Source of the DNA: Streptomyces odontomachi
GTDB lineage: Bacteria; Actinomycetota; Actinomycetes; Streptomycetales; Streptomycetaceae
Assembly (NCBI RefSeq): GCF_024435355.1
Contig: NZ_JAMJWG010000012.1
Span: 124,001 to 188,000 of the forward strand
Length of the DNA: 64,000 nucleotides
Reading direction: 5' to 3'
Each line of letters begins with the position of its first letter. The stretch's first letter is position 1. Below the pieces are notes generated by a model. The model was not told the origin of the DNA. It ran no database searches and was given only the letters and a program-made list of their open reading frames with translations. Of the stretch, positions 1-7,733 are shown one piece after another. A program made the translations under genes and the position numbers.

Positions 1-2
1 AC

Positions 3-416
3 ACGGCGTTGGCCGGCATGGTCGCCTCCCTCGCCGCCGCGCACGCGCTCGCCTTCCTCGACGGCGAGGCTCCGGCCAGCGCCGAGGCACGCTGCACCGT
101 GTCGTCACCGCGTCTGGAGTGGCGAGCCGAGCCCCTGCTCCCCCACCCCCACTGCCCCTGCGGTGCCCACCACGCCACGGCCCGCGAGCGCCACGCGGGC
201 TTGAGCCCGGCAAGCCCGGCGAGCCCGGCACCGAGCAGCCGACGCGCCACGAGCCGGCCGCCCACGGACCACCGGGACCATCGGGCCACGGCGCTCACTC
301 CGGAGGTCTCCCACACCACAGATCCGCACGCCACGGCCCATGTCGACGCGTGTCGTCAGATCAAGCGGGTACGCACCGCCGTGGTCGGCGAGCGACACGA
401 GACAATGACTCGGTAA
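3..416 (+). CDS. C-terminal part of a probable ThiF/E1-like family protein (5' end outside window)
   Basis: An open frame enters from the left edge and stops at 416, leaving 137 visible residues. The first 60 or so residues contain an Ala/Leu-rich helix (AGMVASLAAAHALAFLDG) and then PHPHCPCGA. That Cys-x-Cys after a basic/Pro stretch resembles the final zinc-binding cysteines of E1-like (ThiF/HesA) adenylating enzymes and TOMM-type partner proteins. The rest (about residues 65-137) is Pro/Ala/Arg/His-rich and probably disordered. It lies 41 bp before the ABC1 kinase-like gene on the same strand, so the two may be cotranscribed. The catalytic part is outside the window, so the family call is inference from a short C-terminus only. 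Confidence 0.4.
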   Translation, partial: TALAGMVASLAAAHALAFLDGEAPASAEARCTVSSPRLEWRAEPLLPHPHCPCGAHHATARERHAGLSPASPASPAPSSRRATSRPPTDHRDHRATALTPEVSHTTDPHATAHVDACRQIKRVRTAVVGERHETMTR

Positions 417-457
417 TCGCCGCACGCGGCACGGCTGTCTGGGTTATGGAGGGGTGC

Positions 458-2056
458 ATGTCCGATCTTCCCCGCAAGGCGGTCACCCGTACCGCGAAGC
501 TGGCCGCGCTACCGCTCGGCTTCGCCGGACGCGCGACCTGGAGTATCGGCAAACGGATCGGCGGCATGTCAGCGGAGCTCGTCGGCCGAGAGCTACAGCA
601 GCGTACGGCGGACCAGCTGTTCCGGGTGCTCGGTGAGTTGAAGGGCGGTGCGATGAAGTTCGGGCAGGCCCTGTCCGTCTTCGAGTCCGCGCTTCCGGAG
701 GAGATCGCGGGCCCCTACCGTGCCGCGCTCACCAAGCTTCAGGAAGCCGCGCCGCCGATGCCGACCAGCACGGTGCACTCCGTGCTCGCCGAACGGATGG
801 GTGACGACTGGCGCGAGCTGTTCCTGGAGTTCGACGACAGGCCCGCGGCTGCCGCTTCCATAGGGCAGGTGCATCGGGCGGTGTGGCACGACGGCCGCGA
901 GGTCGCGGTGAAGGTCCAGTACCCGGGAGCCGGCGAGGCCCTGCTGTCCGACCTCGGCCAGCTCAGCCGGTTCGTCAGGCTGCTGGGCCCGCTGATCCCC
1001 GGCATGGATATGAAGCCGCTCGTCGCGGAGCTCCGCGCCCGCGTCTCCGAGGAGCTCGACTACGCACTGGAGGCCGAGGCCCAGCAGACTCACGCGGAGG
1101 AGTTCGCCGACGATCCCGATGTGCGGGTGCCCGAGGTGGTGCACCAGAGCGAGCAAGTGCTGGTCACCGAGTGGATCGAGGGAACGCCACTGTCCGAGGT
1201 GATCACGCAGGGCACTCCGGAGCAGCGCGACAGGGCCGGTCAGCTGCTGGCCCGGTTCCTGTTCTCCGGGCCGGCCCGCACCGGTCTTCTGCACGCCGAT
1301 CCCCACCCGGGCAACTTCCGGCTGCTGCCCGACGGCGACGGCGGCTGGCAGCTGGGCGTGCTCGACTTCGGCACGGTGGACCGGCTGCCGGGCGGGCTGC
1401 CGCCGACCATCGGCGCCTGTCTGCGGATGACCCTCGACGGCGAGGCCGACGCCGTCTACGCCCTGCTCCGCGGGGAGAACTTCGTCAAGGAGGACATCGA
1501 GCTCGACCCGGCGGCCGTGCTGGACTACCTGCTGCCCATCATCGAGCCCGCCCAGGTGGAGTCCTTCGAGTTCACCCGGAGCTGGATGCGCAGCCAGGCG
1601 GCCCGCATCGCCGATCCCCGCTCCCCCGCCCACCAGTTGGGCAGGCAGCTCAACCTCCCGCCCTCCTACCTCCTGATACACCGCGTCACCCTGAGCACCA
1701 TCGGCGTCCTCTGCCAGCTCGGCGCGACCGTGCGGTTGCGGGAGGAGCTGGAGGACTGGCTGCCGGGCTTCCTGGACATGGAGGAGTACGAGGACGAGCT
1801 GCTCGAAGAGGAACTGTCCGAAGACGAGGTGTCCGAAGACGGGCTGTCGGAGGGCGAGCCGGTCGGGGACGGAGCGGCCGAGGACGAGCCATCCGAGAAG
1901 GAACCGATCGAGAAGGAACCGGTCGAGAGCGAGGCGCCCGGAGGTAAGCCGGCCCGGGACGAGTCTGTCGACGACGTTGCGGACGATGGCCGGTTCGAGG
2001 CCGATGGCCGATCCGCCGGGCGCAGCGCCACCCGGGAGCCGGCAGCGGAGGCCTGA
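458..2056 (+). CDS. ABC1/AarF (UbiB) family atypical kinase-like protein
   Basis: A 532-residue protein of the ABC1/AarF/UbiB atypical kinase family. Bacterial members bind ATP and are tied to isoprenoid-quinone or lipid homeostasis; the substrate here is unknown. Visible landmarks are the family-specific KxGQ motif (GGAMKFGQALS), the ATP-lysine motif VAVKVQYPG, a catalytic-loop-like LLHADPHPGNF and the metal-binding LGVLDFGTVDRL. The last 110 residues are an extremely acidic tail with SEDE/EKEP repeats, absent from most family members and probably disordered. The ATG at 458 is chosen because GGAGG lies 5 nt upstream (448-452) and the conserved part begins soon after. The convergent neighbour pair is wblC plus a small gene, matching the Rv3197/whiB7 pairing of mycobacteria. 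Confidence 0.9.
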   Translation: MSDLPRKAVTRTAKLAALPLGFAGRATWSIGKRIGGMSAELVGRELQQRTADQLFRVLGELKGGAMKFGQALSVFESALPEEIAGPYRAALTKLQEAAPPMPTSTVHSVLAERMGDDWRELFLEFDDRPAAAASIGQVHRAVWHDGREVAVKVQYPGAGEALLSDLGQLSRFVRLLGPLIPGMDMKPLVAELRARVSEELDYALEAEAQQTHAEEFADDPDVRVPEVVHQSEQVLVTEWIEGTPLSEVITQGTPEQRDRAGQLLARFLFSGPARTGLLHADPHPGNFRLLPDGDGGWQLGVLDFGTVDRLPGGLPPTIGACLRMTLDGEADAVYALLRGENFVKEDIELDPAAVLDYLLPIIEPAQVESFEFTRSWMRSQAARIADPRSPAHQLGRQLNLPPSYLLIHRVTLSTIGVLCQLGATVRLREELEDWLPGFLDMEEYEDELLEEELSEDEVSEDGLSEGEPVGDGAAEDEPSEKEPIEKEPVESEAPGGKPARDESVDDVADDGRFEADGRSAGRSATREPAAEA

Positions 2057-2080
2057 GTCCGTCCGCAGCGGACGTACAAC

Positions 2081-2124
2081 ACGGCAGTGCCGCCCCCCGG
2101 AACTCCGGGAGACGGCACTGCCGT
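2081..2124. terminator. bidirectional hairpin terminator
   Basis: A perfect 12-bp inverted repeat (ACGGCAGTGCCG at 2081-2092 and CGGCACTGCCGT at 2113-2124) also holds a nested CCCGG/CCGGG stem. It sits between the convergent kinase-like gene and the wblC-side small gene, so it can end both transcripts. Confidence 0.8.
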
Positions 2125-2170
2125 GACGATCGTGACGCCGTCGCGCGATTCTGGACGGGCCTGTCGGCGG

Positions 2171-2494
2171 TTACTGCATGACCGCCATGGCCAGTGCCCG
2201 GCGGGCACGCAGCGACGCGCGTTCGGCGCGACGCTGCATACGGCGGGCGGCTGCCAGGCGCAAGGCCCGACGCTGTCCGTCCGCGTCGCGCAGCTGGTCG
2301 TGCAAGTGCGCACGAGCCAGGGCTTCTGGGATGAGTTGCATTTCGCGGGTCCTGTTCTGACGCGAGTCGCTCGCGCCGATGGTGCGGGTGTCCGGTGTCG
2401 CGGAACCCAGGGGTTCAGAGTGGGTCGGCTGCATCGGGGCCTGCTTCATGGGGTCGTGCGTCGCTGGACGATCGATGGTTCCGATGGTGCTCAT
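2171..2494 (-). CDS. small basic hypothetical protein translationally coupled to wblC
   Basis: A 107-residue protein of unknown function. Its ATG (2494-2492) overlaps the wblC stop codon in an ATGA arrangement, so it is almost certainly translated from the wblC message by coupling. The N-terminal half is polar. The C-terminal half (about residues 60-107) is a long Arg/Ala-rich predicted helix (for example RRALRLAAARRMQRRAERAS), suggesting an RNA-, DNA- or ribosome-binding surface. No cysteine cluster or catalytic motif is visible. Because WblC controls the response to ribosome-targeting antibiotics, a co-induced small basic protein could act in that stress, but this is inference from context only. 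Confidence 0.6.
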   Translation of the reverse strand: MSTIGTIDRPATHDPMKQAPMQPTHSEPLGSATPDTRTIGASDSRQNRTREMQLIPEALARAHLHDQLRDADGQRRALRLAAARRMQRRAERASLRARRALAMAVMQ

Positions 2495-2859
2495 GCCGCC
2501 ACCGGGTTCTTGCGCGGGCGACCACGCGGCCGCTTCCGGGCGACGACAACACCCTGGACGAACAGCTCGCCACCCCAGACGCCCCAGGGCTCACGACGCT
2601 CCTTCGCGCCGGCGAGGCAGGCCTCGACCAGCGGGCAGGTGCGGCAGAGGGACTTGGCGTACTCGACGTCTGCCGGGGACTCGGCGAAGAAGACCTCCGG
2701 GTCGTAGGAGCGGCAGGGGACGGGTACGCCGAGGTTCTCGATGGCGTCGTCGAGCGCGGTGAGCGTGGTGAGCGGAGTCACGGTGGAGTCCTCTGTCAGG
2801 CCGGGCGGTGGGATCGTGTCTGAAGGCGGTACGGACGGGGCGTGCGCTTCGAGTTGCAC
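2491..2859 (-). CDS. wblC: WhiB7-type Fe-S transcription factor WblC
   Basis: A 122-residue WhiB-family regulator. The four Fe-S-ligand cysteines are visible in VPCRS, SLCRTCPLVEAC, followed by the GVWGGE turn that contacts the primary sigma factor. The C-terminus ends in an AT-hook, RGRPRKNPVAA, which defines the WhiB7/WblC subgroup. These proteins bind sigma region 4 and activate promoters with an AT-rich patch next to the -35, switching on intrinsic resistance to translation-inhibiting antibiotics. The start is a GTG at 2859 with a GAGGA-type ribosome site about 10 nt upstream. About 590 nt of leader lie between its probable promoter and this start, holding an upstream ORF and an intrinsic terminator. 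A small basic gene overlaps its stop codon. Confidence 0.93.
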   Translation of the reverse strand: MQLEAHAPSVPPSDTIPPPGLTEDSTVTPLTTLTALDDAIENLGVPVPCRSYDPEVFFAESPADVEYAKSLCRTCPLVEACLAGAKERREPWGVWGGELFVQGVVVARKRPRGRPRKNPVAA

Positions 2860-2957
2860 GGTTCGTCTTCCTCGTCTGGTCGTTCCGGCCGGTGGGCCGG
2901 GTGGCTGGTACCGGATCTGTTCCTGTCCCGAGGCCCCCTCGCTCTGTCTTCCGGTGA

Positions 2958-3003
2958 GGAAAACAGAAGGGCCGCGGATCCCTTATGTGGGTTCCGCGGC
3001 CCT
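2958..3003 (-). terminator. intrinsic terminator/attenuator in the wblC leader
   Basis: An 11-bp perfect stem (TCCGCGGCCCT at 2993-3003 with AGGGCCGCGGA at 2968-2978) is followed on the minus strand by a T-rich tract (TCTGTTTTCC). It lies between the upstream ORF stop at 3024 and the wblC start at 2859, the position expected for a translation-controlled attenuator. A second palindrome (GCCTGATCGATCAGGC, 3014-3029) overlaps the upstream ORF stop codon and could form a competing structure. Confidence 0.8.
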
Positions 3004-3023
3004 GAAGGCGCCGGCCTGATCGA

Positions 3024-3344
3024 TCAGGCTGGATCTCTCCAGGGTTCGAGCCCACGGAAGGCCCACATCGTGTGGTGCTGCTGCGTCTGCTTGGGGTATC
3101 CGGCACCGGCTGCCGCAAAGGCATAGACCGTGGTCTCTGCCTTTGCTACTGCTTCCGGTGCCAGGGTCGGTCGCAGATTGCGCTCACGGACGCCGAGGCC
3201 CGCGAGGGACATGGAGGACGCCGACCGGACGGCGGGAATGCCGGACAGGCCGGTGCCCAGGGGCGAGGTACCGAGCAGGCAGGAAACGGCGATCGAACGA
3301 TCGTCGAGTTTCGTGCTGATGGAACCGGTGTTGATGCTGATCAC
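3024..3344 (-). CDS. upstream ORF in the wblC leader (regulatory, 106 codons)
   Basis: The leader of wblC contains a well-formed open frame starting at GTG 3344, with a perfect AGGAGG (3353-3358) 8 nt upstream. It ends at 3024, only about 20 nt before the terminator stem. The product starts VISINTGSISTKLDD, has no recognisable domain and ends in a Gln/His/Trp-containing stretch. In whiB7/wblC genes, slowed translation of a leader ORF is known to prevent termination and let the regulator be made when ribosomes are inhibited. The position, strong ribosome site and adjacent terminator fit that role. The peptide itself may have no function. Confidence 0.7.
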   Translation of the reverse strand: MISINTGSISTKLDDRSIAVSCLLGTSPLGTGLSGIPAVRSASSMSLAGLGVRERNLRPTLAPEAVAKAETTVYAFAAAGAGYPKQTQQHHTMWAFRGLEPWRDPA

Positions 3345-3453
3345 TTCAATCGCCTCCTCTCGGCGTCTCGGGGACCGGCCGGAGCCGATCCAACGACTGT
3401 CAAGTACACCACGAAACCGGGGCTTCGGAGAAGCATCCGTTTCCGATGGCAAG

Positions 3454-3493
3454 AACCTATGGGGATGGATGGCGCCTACGCAAACTATTTTTT
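3454..3493 (-). promoter_or_regulatory. probable WblC-autoregulated promoter
   Basis: On the minus strand an AT patch (AAAAAATAG, about 3485-3493) lies directly before a -35-like TTGCGT (3478-3483). An 18-bp spacer then leads to a -10-like TAGGTT (3454-3459). WhiB7-dependent promoters are known to carry an AT-rich block just upstream of the -35. Transcription would start near 3447, upstream of the leader ORF. Confidence 0.55.
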
Positions 3494-3506
3494 CGACGAG
3501 TTTGCA

Positions 3507-5726
3507 TCAGTCGTCCGAGCCGTCCTCCGCACGCTCGTCACCTGCACAAAGGGCCAACACCTGGGCTCCGAACCGGCGCGTCTTGCGGATGCCGACCCCC
3601 GGGATGCGGGCCAGATCGCTCTCCTGTTCGGGCATGGCCTCGGCGATCGCCACGAGGGTCTTGTCCGTGAAGACGCAGTACGCGGGCTGTCCGGCCCGCC
3701 GGGCCTGCTCGGCACGCCAGGCGTGCAAGCGCTCGTACAACGCCTCGTCCATGTCGGAGGGGCAGTCCTCACAGCGCATCAGCTTCATCGCGCCCGCGTC
3801 GGTCAGGGTGCGGCCGCAGACCCGGCAGCGGGCAGGCGTGCGCTTCCTGGGCCGCGGGGGTGCGGTGTTGCCCCACTCGATGCCGCCCGCCGCGCCCGTA
3901 CCGCGCGCCGCCGTCGGACCGGGCTTTCCTGACCTGGGACGCAGACCCTCCAGAAACGGACTCGGTATACGGCCGCCACGGCCGCCCGGCGTGCGGGACA
4001 GCGACCACGAGAGGGCGAGGTGCCGGCGGGCCCGGGTGACGCCCACGTAGAGAAGGCGGCGCTCCTCCTCGATCTGCTCGGCGGTCTTGGCATAGCTGAT
4101 CGGCATCATGCCGTCGACGACGCCGACGACGAAGACCGCATCCCACTCCAGGCCCTTGGCGGCGTGCAGCGAGGCGAGGGTGACACCGTCGACGGTGGGG
4201 GCGTGCTGGGCACCGGCGCGCTCGTCGAGCTCGGTCATCAGGTCGGCCAGGGTCGCGTCCGGCCGGGCGCGTGCGAAGTCGTCGGCGAGGCGGACCAGGG
4301 CCGCCAGTGACTCCCACTTCTCCCGCACGGCGCCGGATCCGGCCGGCGGCTCCGGCGCCCATCCTTTGGTTCGAAAAACTGCCCTGACCTGAGCGGACAG
4401 GCCTTCCGCCGTGCTGAGCACCGCATCGTTCTGCCCGAAGCGGGCGGCGGCCCGCAGGGCGGCGCCCGCCTCCCGCACCTCAGGGCGGTCGAAGAACCGC
4501 TCGGCGCCACGCACCTGGTACGGGACGCCTGCGTCGGCGAGCGCCTGCTCGTAGGTCTCCGACTGGGAGTTGGTGCGGAACAGGATGGCGATCTCGCCGG
4601 CCGGCACGCCGGAGGCGATCAGATCGCGGATACGGCGGCCGGTGCCCTCGGCCTCGGCCGGCTCATCCGGATACTCCACGTAACGGGGCTCGGGGCCCGG
4701 GTCGCGCTGGGAGACCAGCTCCAGCCGGTGCTCGGCGGCGCGACCGCGGGCCTGGGCGAGCAGGCCGTTGGCCAGGTGGACCACCTGGGGGGTGGAGCGG
4801 TAGTCGCGGACGAGCCGGACGAGGGTGGCGCCGGGGTGCCGGGCCCGGAAGTCCAGCAGGTGGTCGGGGGTGGCGCCGGTGAAGGAGTAGATGGTCTGGC
4901 TGGCGTCCCCGACGACACAGAGGCTGTCGCGCTCGCCGAGCCACAGGTCCAGGAGACGCTGCTGGAGGGGGCTGACGTCCTGGTACTCATCCACCACGAA
5001 GTGCTGGTACTGGTCGCGCACCAGGTGGGCGATGTCGGCACGGTCCTGCAAGATGCCGACGGTGAGCAGCAGTACGTCCTCGAAGTCGATGACGGAGCGG
5101 TCGCGCTTGACGTCCTCGTAGGCGGCGTAGAGCTGGGCGATCTCGGCGGCGGATCGGGGCAGCAGGCGGCCGGACGCGGTGGCGGCGGAGGTGTAGTCGG
5201 TGGGGGCGGTCTGGGTGACCTTGGCCCACTCGATCTCGGACGTGACGTCCCGCAGCTCGGTGCGGTCCAGGCGGACCCGGCAGGAGGCCGCGGCCTCGGC
5301 GACGAGCTGGCTCTTGCGGTCGACGAGCCGCGGCATCTCCCCGCCGACCGCCCGGGGCCAGAAGTACTGGAGCTGGCGCAGCGCAGCGGAGTGGAACGTG
5401 CGCGCCTGGACGCCGATGACACCGAGCTGGCGGAGCCGGCCGCGCATCTCGCCGGCGGCGCGGTTGGTGAACGTGACGGCGAGCACCGTGGCCGGCTGGA
5501 GGATGCCCGCATGCACGCCGTAGGCGATGCGGTGCGTGATGGCGCGGGTCTTGCCGGTGCCGGCACCCGCCAGGACGCATACCGGCCCGTGCAACGCGGT
5601 GGCCACCTCGCGCTGCTCCGGATCGAGCCCGTCCAGCACCGCGTCGGCACCCTGAGGGGGCGCCGTGACCTGGCCGAAAGAGCCTGAGCCGGGCGGGAAG
5701 AGGGTCGAATGCGTCGCTGATGTCAC
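3507..5726 (-). CDS. uvrD2: UvrD2-type ATP-dependent DNA helicase
   Basis: A superfamily 1A 3'-5' DNA helicase of about 739 residues. Motifs in order are the Walker A GAGTGKT (about residue 56), DEYQDVSPLQQ (motif II), QTIYSFTGA (motif III), VRDYRST (motif IV) and VTRARRHL (motif VI). After the helicase core come a tetracysteine zinc motif (CRVC and CEDC) and a C-terminal HRDC domain with GVGIRKTRRFG. This is the domain order of mycobacterial UvrD2. The GTG at 5726 is preferred because homologous sequence begins there, but its ribosome site is poor. ATG 5792 and 5888 also lie in frame. It reads toward the wblC leader, and the gene pair is conserved in mycobacteria. Confidence 0.93.
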   Translation of the reverse strand: MTSATHSTLFPPGSGSFGQVTAPPQGADAVLDGLDPEQREVATALHGPVCVLAGAGTGKTRAITHRIAYGVHAGILQPATVLAVTFTNRAAGEMRGRLRQLGVIGVQARTFHSAALRQLQYFWPRAVGGEMPRLVDRKSQLVAEAAASCRVRLDRTELRDVTSEIEWAKVTQTAPTDYTSAATASGRLLPRSAAEIAQLYAAYEDVKRDRSVIDFEDVLLLTVGILQDRADIAHLVRDQYQHFVVDEYQDVSPLQQRLLDLWLGERDSLCVVGDASQTIYSFTGATPDHLLDFRARHPGATLVRLVRDYRSTPQVVHLANGLLAQARGRAAEHRLELVSQRDPGPEPRYVEYPDEPAEAEGTGRRIRDLIASGVPAGEIAILFRTNSQSETYEQALADAGVPYQVRGAERFFDRPEVREAGAALRAAARFGQNDAVLSTAEGLSAQVRAVFRTKGWAPEPPAGSGAVREKWESLAALVRLADDFARARPDATLADLMTELDERAGAQHAPTVDGVTLASLHAAKGLEWDAVFVVGVVDGMMPISYAKTAEQIEEERRLLYVGVTRARRHLALSWSLSRTPGGRGGRIPSPFLEGLRPRSGKPGPTAARGTGAAGGIEWGNTAPPRPRKRTPARCRVCGRTLTDAGAMKLMRCEDCPSDMDEALYERLHAWRAEQARRAGQPAYCVFTDKTLVAIAEAMPEQESDLARIPGVGIRKTRRFGAQVLALCAGDERAEDGSDD

Positions 5727-6041
5727 CCCGCCATGCTGCCAGGTCGCTGTGGCGCGGGAGCCAGTTGTCCACAGGGGGGCGGAGATAGTCATACGAGTTG
5801 CCCTGGGTTCGCGCGGAAGCCGTAATTCCGGCGTGCAGCAGTGGCCGGCGGTGCTCGCGTGACGCCAGAGAGGACGGGGCGTGATCAAACCTTTGCCTTA
5901 CCGGGCTACAACCCCATGACGATCCCGGCGGTCTAGGCAGCGCCAGAACCTTCCGTACGTCGGAAGTTTGCTTCGCCGTCGTCCATCGTTCGCGTACGTC
6001 GCCCGACCGGCGTACGCCCCCACCGATCGAGGAGAGTCGCC
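5727..6041. other. intergenic divergent region between uvrD2 and the secreted protein gene
   Basis: This 315-bp gap lies between divergent genes and should contain both promoters. If uvrD2 starts at an upstream ATG, part of it is coding. No clear operator, repeat or RNA was seen. Confidence 0.5.
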
Positions 6042-7292
6042 GTGCGTCAGCGCCAGCGCCAGCCCCGTCGTCCGTCCACATCCCTGCGCACGGCCGCAGT
6101 CCTGGCGGCCGCTGTGCCTGTTCTCGCGTTGGCCCCGGCCGTCCAGGCCTCCGGCGATTCGGCGGACGGCCACGCCCAGCCCGATCTGGTGGTGTCCGAA
6201 CTGCCGGCGGTGACGCTGCAACCGGGAGAGGTCCGCCACGACACGGTGACCGTCACCAACAACGGCACGGCGCCCGCCGACGGCTTCCTCTTCCGCATCC
6301 GCCTCACCCGCGGTCTCGCCTTCCCCGGATCGGACTCAGGCTGCACCTACTCGACCGCCTCCGACCAGGAACATCAGGCCCTCTGCCGGCTCGATGTCAC
6401 CTTGCAGCCGGGCGCGAGCACCACCGTGCCCGTGCCGATCAAGGTGCTGTCGAAGGCGCTCATGGAGGCCGTGGAGTACGGCACCGGCGCCACGGGCGCA
6501 GACCCCGGCGCCTCCGGCGGGGGATCCGCCGAGAGCTACCACCAGACGCTGCTGAAGGCGGACAACTCGGCCGACTTCGTCGCCGTGGGCGACCAGGCAT
6601 GGGCCCACCCGGGCCGGACGGTGACCCTCCGGGCCTCGCTGCGCAATGCGGGCCCCGGCTGGGTGCGCATCAACGACAGCGACGACCAGCCCGCGCTCAT
6701 GGTGACCGTCCCGCCGGGCACGGTCGCCGTCCGGGTGCCTTCGGACTGCCAGCCGTTCGACATCGACGGGCCGAGCGGCCCCTCGCAGCCCGGCAAGCCG
6801 GTGTACGTGTGCTACCCGAGCGACCACACCTTCGAGGTGGGTTCGGTCCACTCGTACACGTTCCAGTTGAAGGTAAACCGAGGCACCCCCACCACCTCGG
6901 GTGAGGCGAAGGTGACGTCCGTCTACGGCATCCACCCGGACTTCGACCACAACGCGGCCAACGACAAGGCCGCACTCACCGTCTCGGTGCACGGCCACGG
7001 TCACGGGCACGCGCAGGGCTCCGGCTCCGGTGCGAGCCCGACGCCCACCCCCGAAGCGAAGGCCGGTGCGGCCGGCACGCACTCCCCCGCCGCCGCCGGC
7101 AGCGGACGGGACCAGGCAGGGGATCACGCGGACACGGCACTCGCCGCGGACTCCGCCGCCGACGCCACCCCCGCCGGCAACGGCACGGGCGCCACCCCCT
7201 ACGTGGCCGCCGCAGGAGCCCTGACGGCCGCAGGTCTCGGCGGGCTGGCCTTCCTGGCCGTCCGGCGGCGCCGCCGGGAAGGCTCCTCCTGA
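6042..7292 (+). CDS. secreted, membrane-anchored DUF11/CARDB-like repeat protein
   Basis: A 416-residue cell-surface protein. It has an Arg-rich N-terminus, a signal peptide (AAVLAAAVPVLALAPAVQA), about 270 residues of beta-rich extracellular sequence and a Gly/Ala/Pro-rich linker. A single C-terminal transmembrane helix (AAAGALTAAGLGGLAFLAV) is followed by the cytoplasmic basic tail RRRRREGSS. The stretch LQPGEVRHDTVTVTNNGTAPA is typical of DUF11/CARDB immunoglobulin-like modules. There is no LPXTG, so it is tail-anchored rather than sortase-linked. A HGHGHGHAQG run could bind metal. GTG 6042 follows GGAGAG by 5 nt. Function unknown; a surface adhesion or spacer role is inference. Confidence 0.75.
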   Translation: MRQRQRQPRRPSTSLRTAAVLAAAVPVLALAPAVQASGDSADGHAQPDLVVSELPAVTLQPGEVRHDTVTVTNNGTAPADGFLFRIRLTRGLAFPGSDSGCTYSTASDQEHQALCRLDVTLQPGASTTVPVPIKVLSKALMEAVEYGTGATGADPGASGGGSAESYHQTLLKADNSADFVAVGDQAWAHPGRTVTLRASLRNAGPGWVRINDSDDQPALMVTVPPGTVAVRVPSDCQPFDIDGPSGPSQPGKPVYVCYPSDHTFEVGSVHSYTFQLKVNRGTPTTSGEAKVTSVYGIHPDFDHNAANDKAALTVSVHGHGHGHAQGSGSGASPTPTPEAKAGAAGTHSPAAAGSGRDQAGDHADTALAADSAADATPAGNGTGATPYVAAAGALTAAGLGGLAFLAVRRRRREGSS

Positions 7293-7368
7293 GCATGGGG
7301 AATGGCGCGACGTCCCCGAGCGTTCCGTCCAGTGCATGACGCGCCCCACCCATGAAGGAGTAAGAGAC

Positions 7369-7611
7369 ATGCCGGGCACGGTGAAGATGTACAGCACCAC
7401 GTGGTGCGGCTACTGCCGCCGCCTCAAGGGCCAGATGGACCGCGAAGGCATCGGCTACGAGGAGATCAACATCGAGCTGGACCCGGAGTCGGCGTCCTTC
7501 GTGGAGAAGGCGAACGGCGGCAACCAGACGGTCCCGACCGTGCTCTTCCCGGACGGCAGCACGCTGACCAACCCCTCGCTGGCCCAGGTCAAGCAGAAGC
7601 TGGGCGTGTGA
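7369..7611 (+). CDS. mrx1: mycoredoxin (glutaredoxin-fold)
   Basis: An 80-residue glutaredoxin-fold protein with the redox motif WCGYC near the N-terminus and the cis-proline motif TVPTVLF. Actinobacterial mycoredoxin-1 uses this CxxC to reduce mycothiol mixed disulfides in the cytosol. The ATG at 7369 has AAGGAG 8 nt upstream, whereas an upstream in-frame ATG at 7336 has none. Adjacency to uvrD2 and nudC repeats the mycobacterial order. Two hairpins follow the stop. Confidence 0.92.
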   Translation: MPGTVKMYSTTWCGYCRRLKGQMDREGIGYEEINIELDPESASFVEKANGGNQTVPTVLFPDGSTLTNPSLAQVKQKLGV

Positions 7612-7620
7612 GCGACGCAG

Positions 7621-7659
7621 GGGTGTGAGCCACGCGGTGCGTCCGCGCCGCTCACACCC
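7621..7659 (+). terminator. hairpin terminator after mrx1
   Basis: GGGTGTGAGC (7621-7630) and GCTCACACCC (7650-7659) form a perfect 10-bp stem just after the mycoredoxin stop codon. Confidence 0.65.
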
Positions 7660-7703
7660 CGAGCGCTCCCTCGCTCGAGAACGCGCCGGGCCGGGTACGG
7701 GCC

Positions 7704-7732
7704 GGCTGCCCGGGACGAACGTCCGGGCAGCC
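7704..7732. terminator. hairpin terminator between mrx1 and nudC
   Basis: GGCTGCCCGG (7704-7713) and CCGGGCAGCC (7723-7732) make a 10-bp stem. It lies right beside the nudC stop codon between convergent genes and probably serves nudC. Confidence 0.7.
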
Positions 7733-7733
7733 G

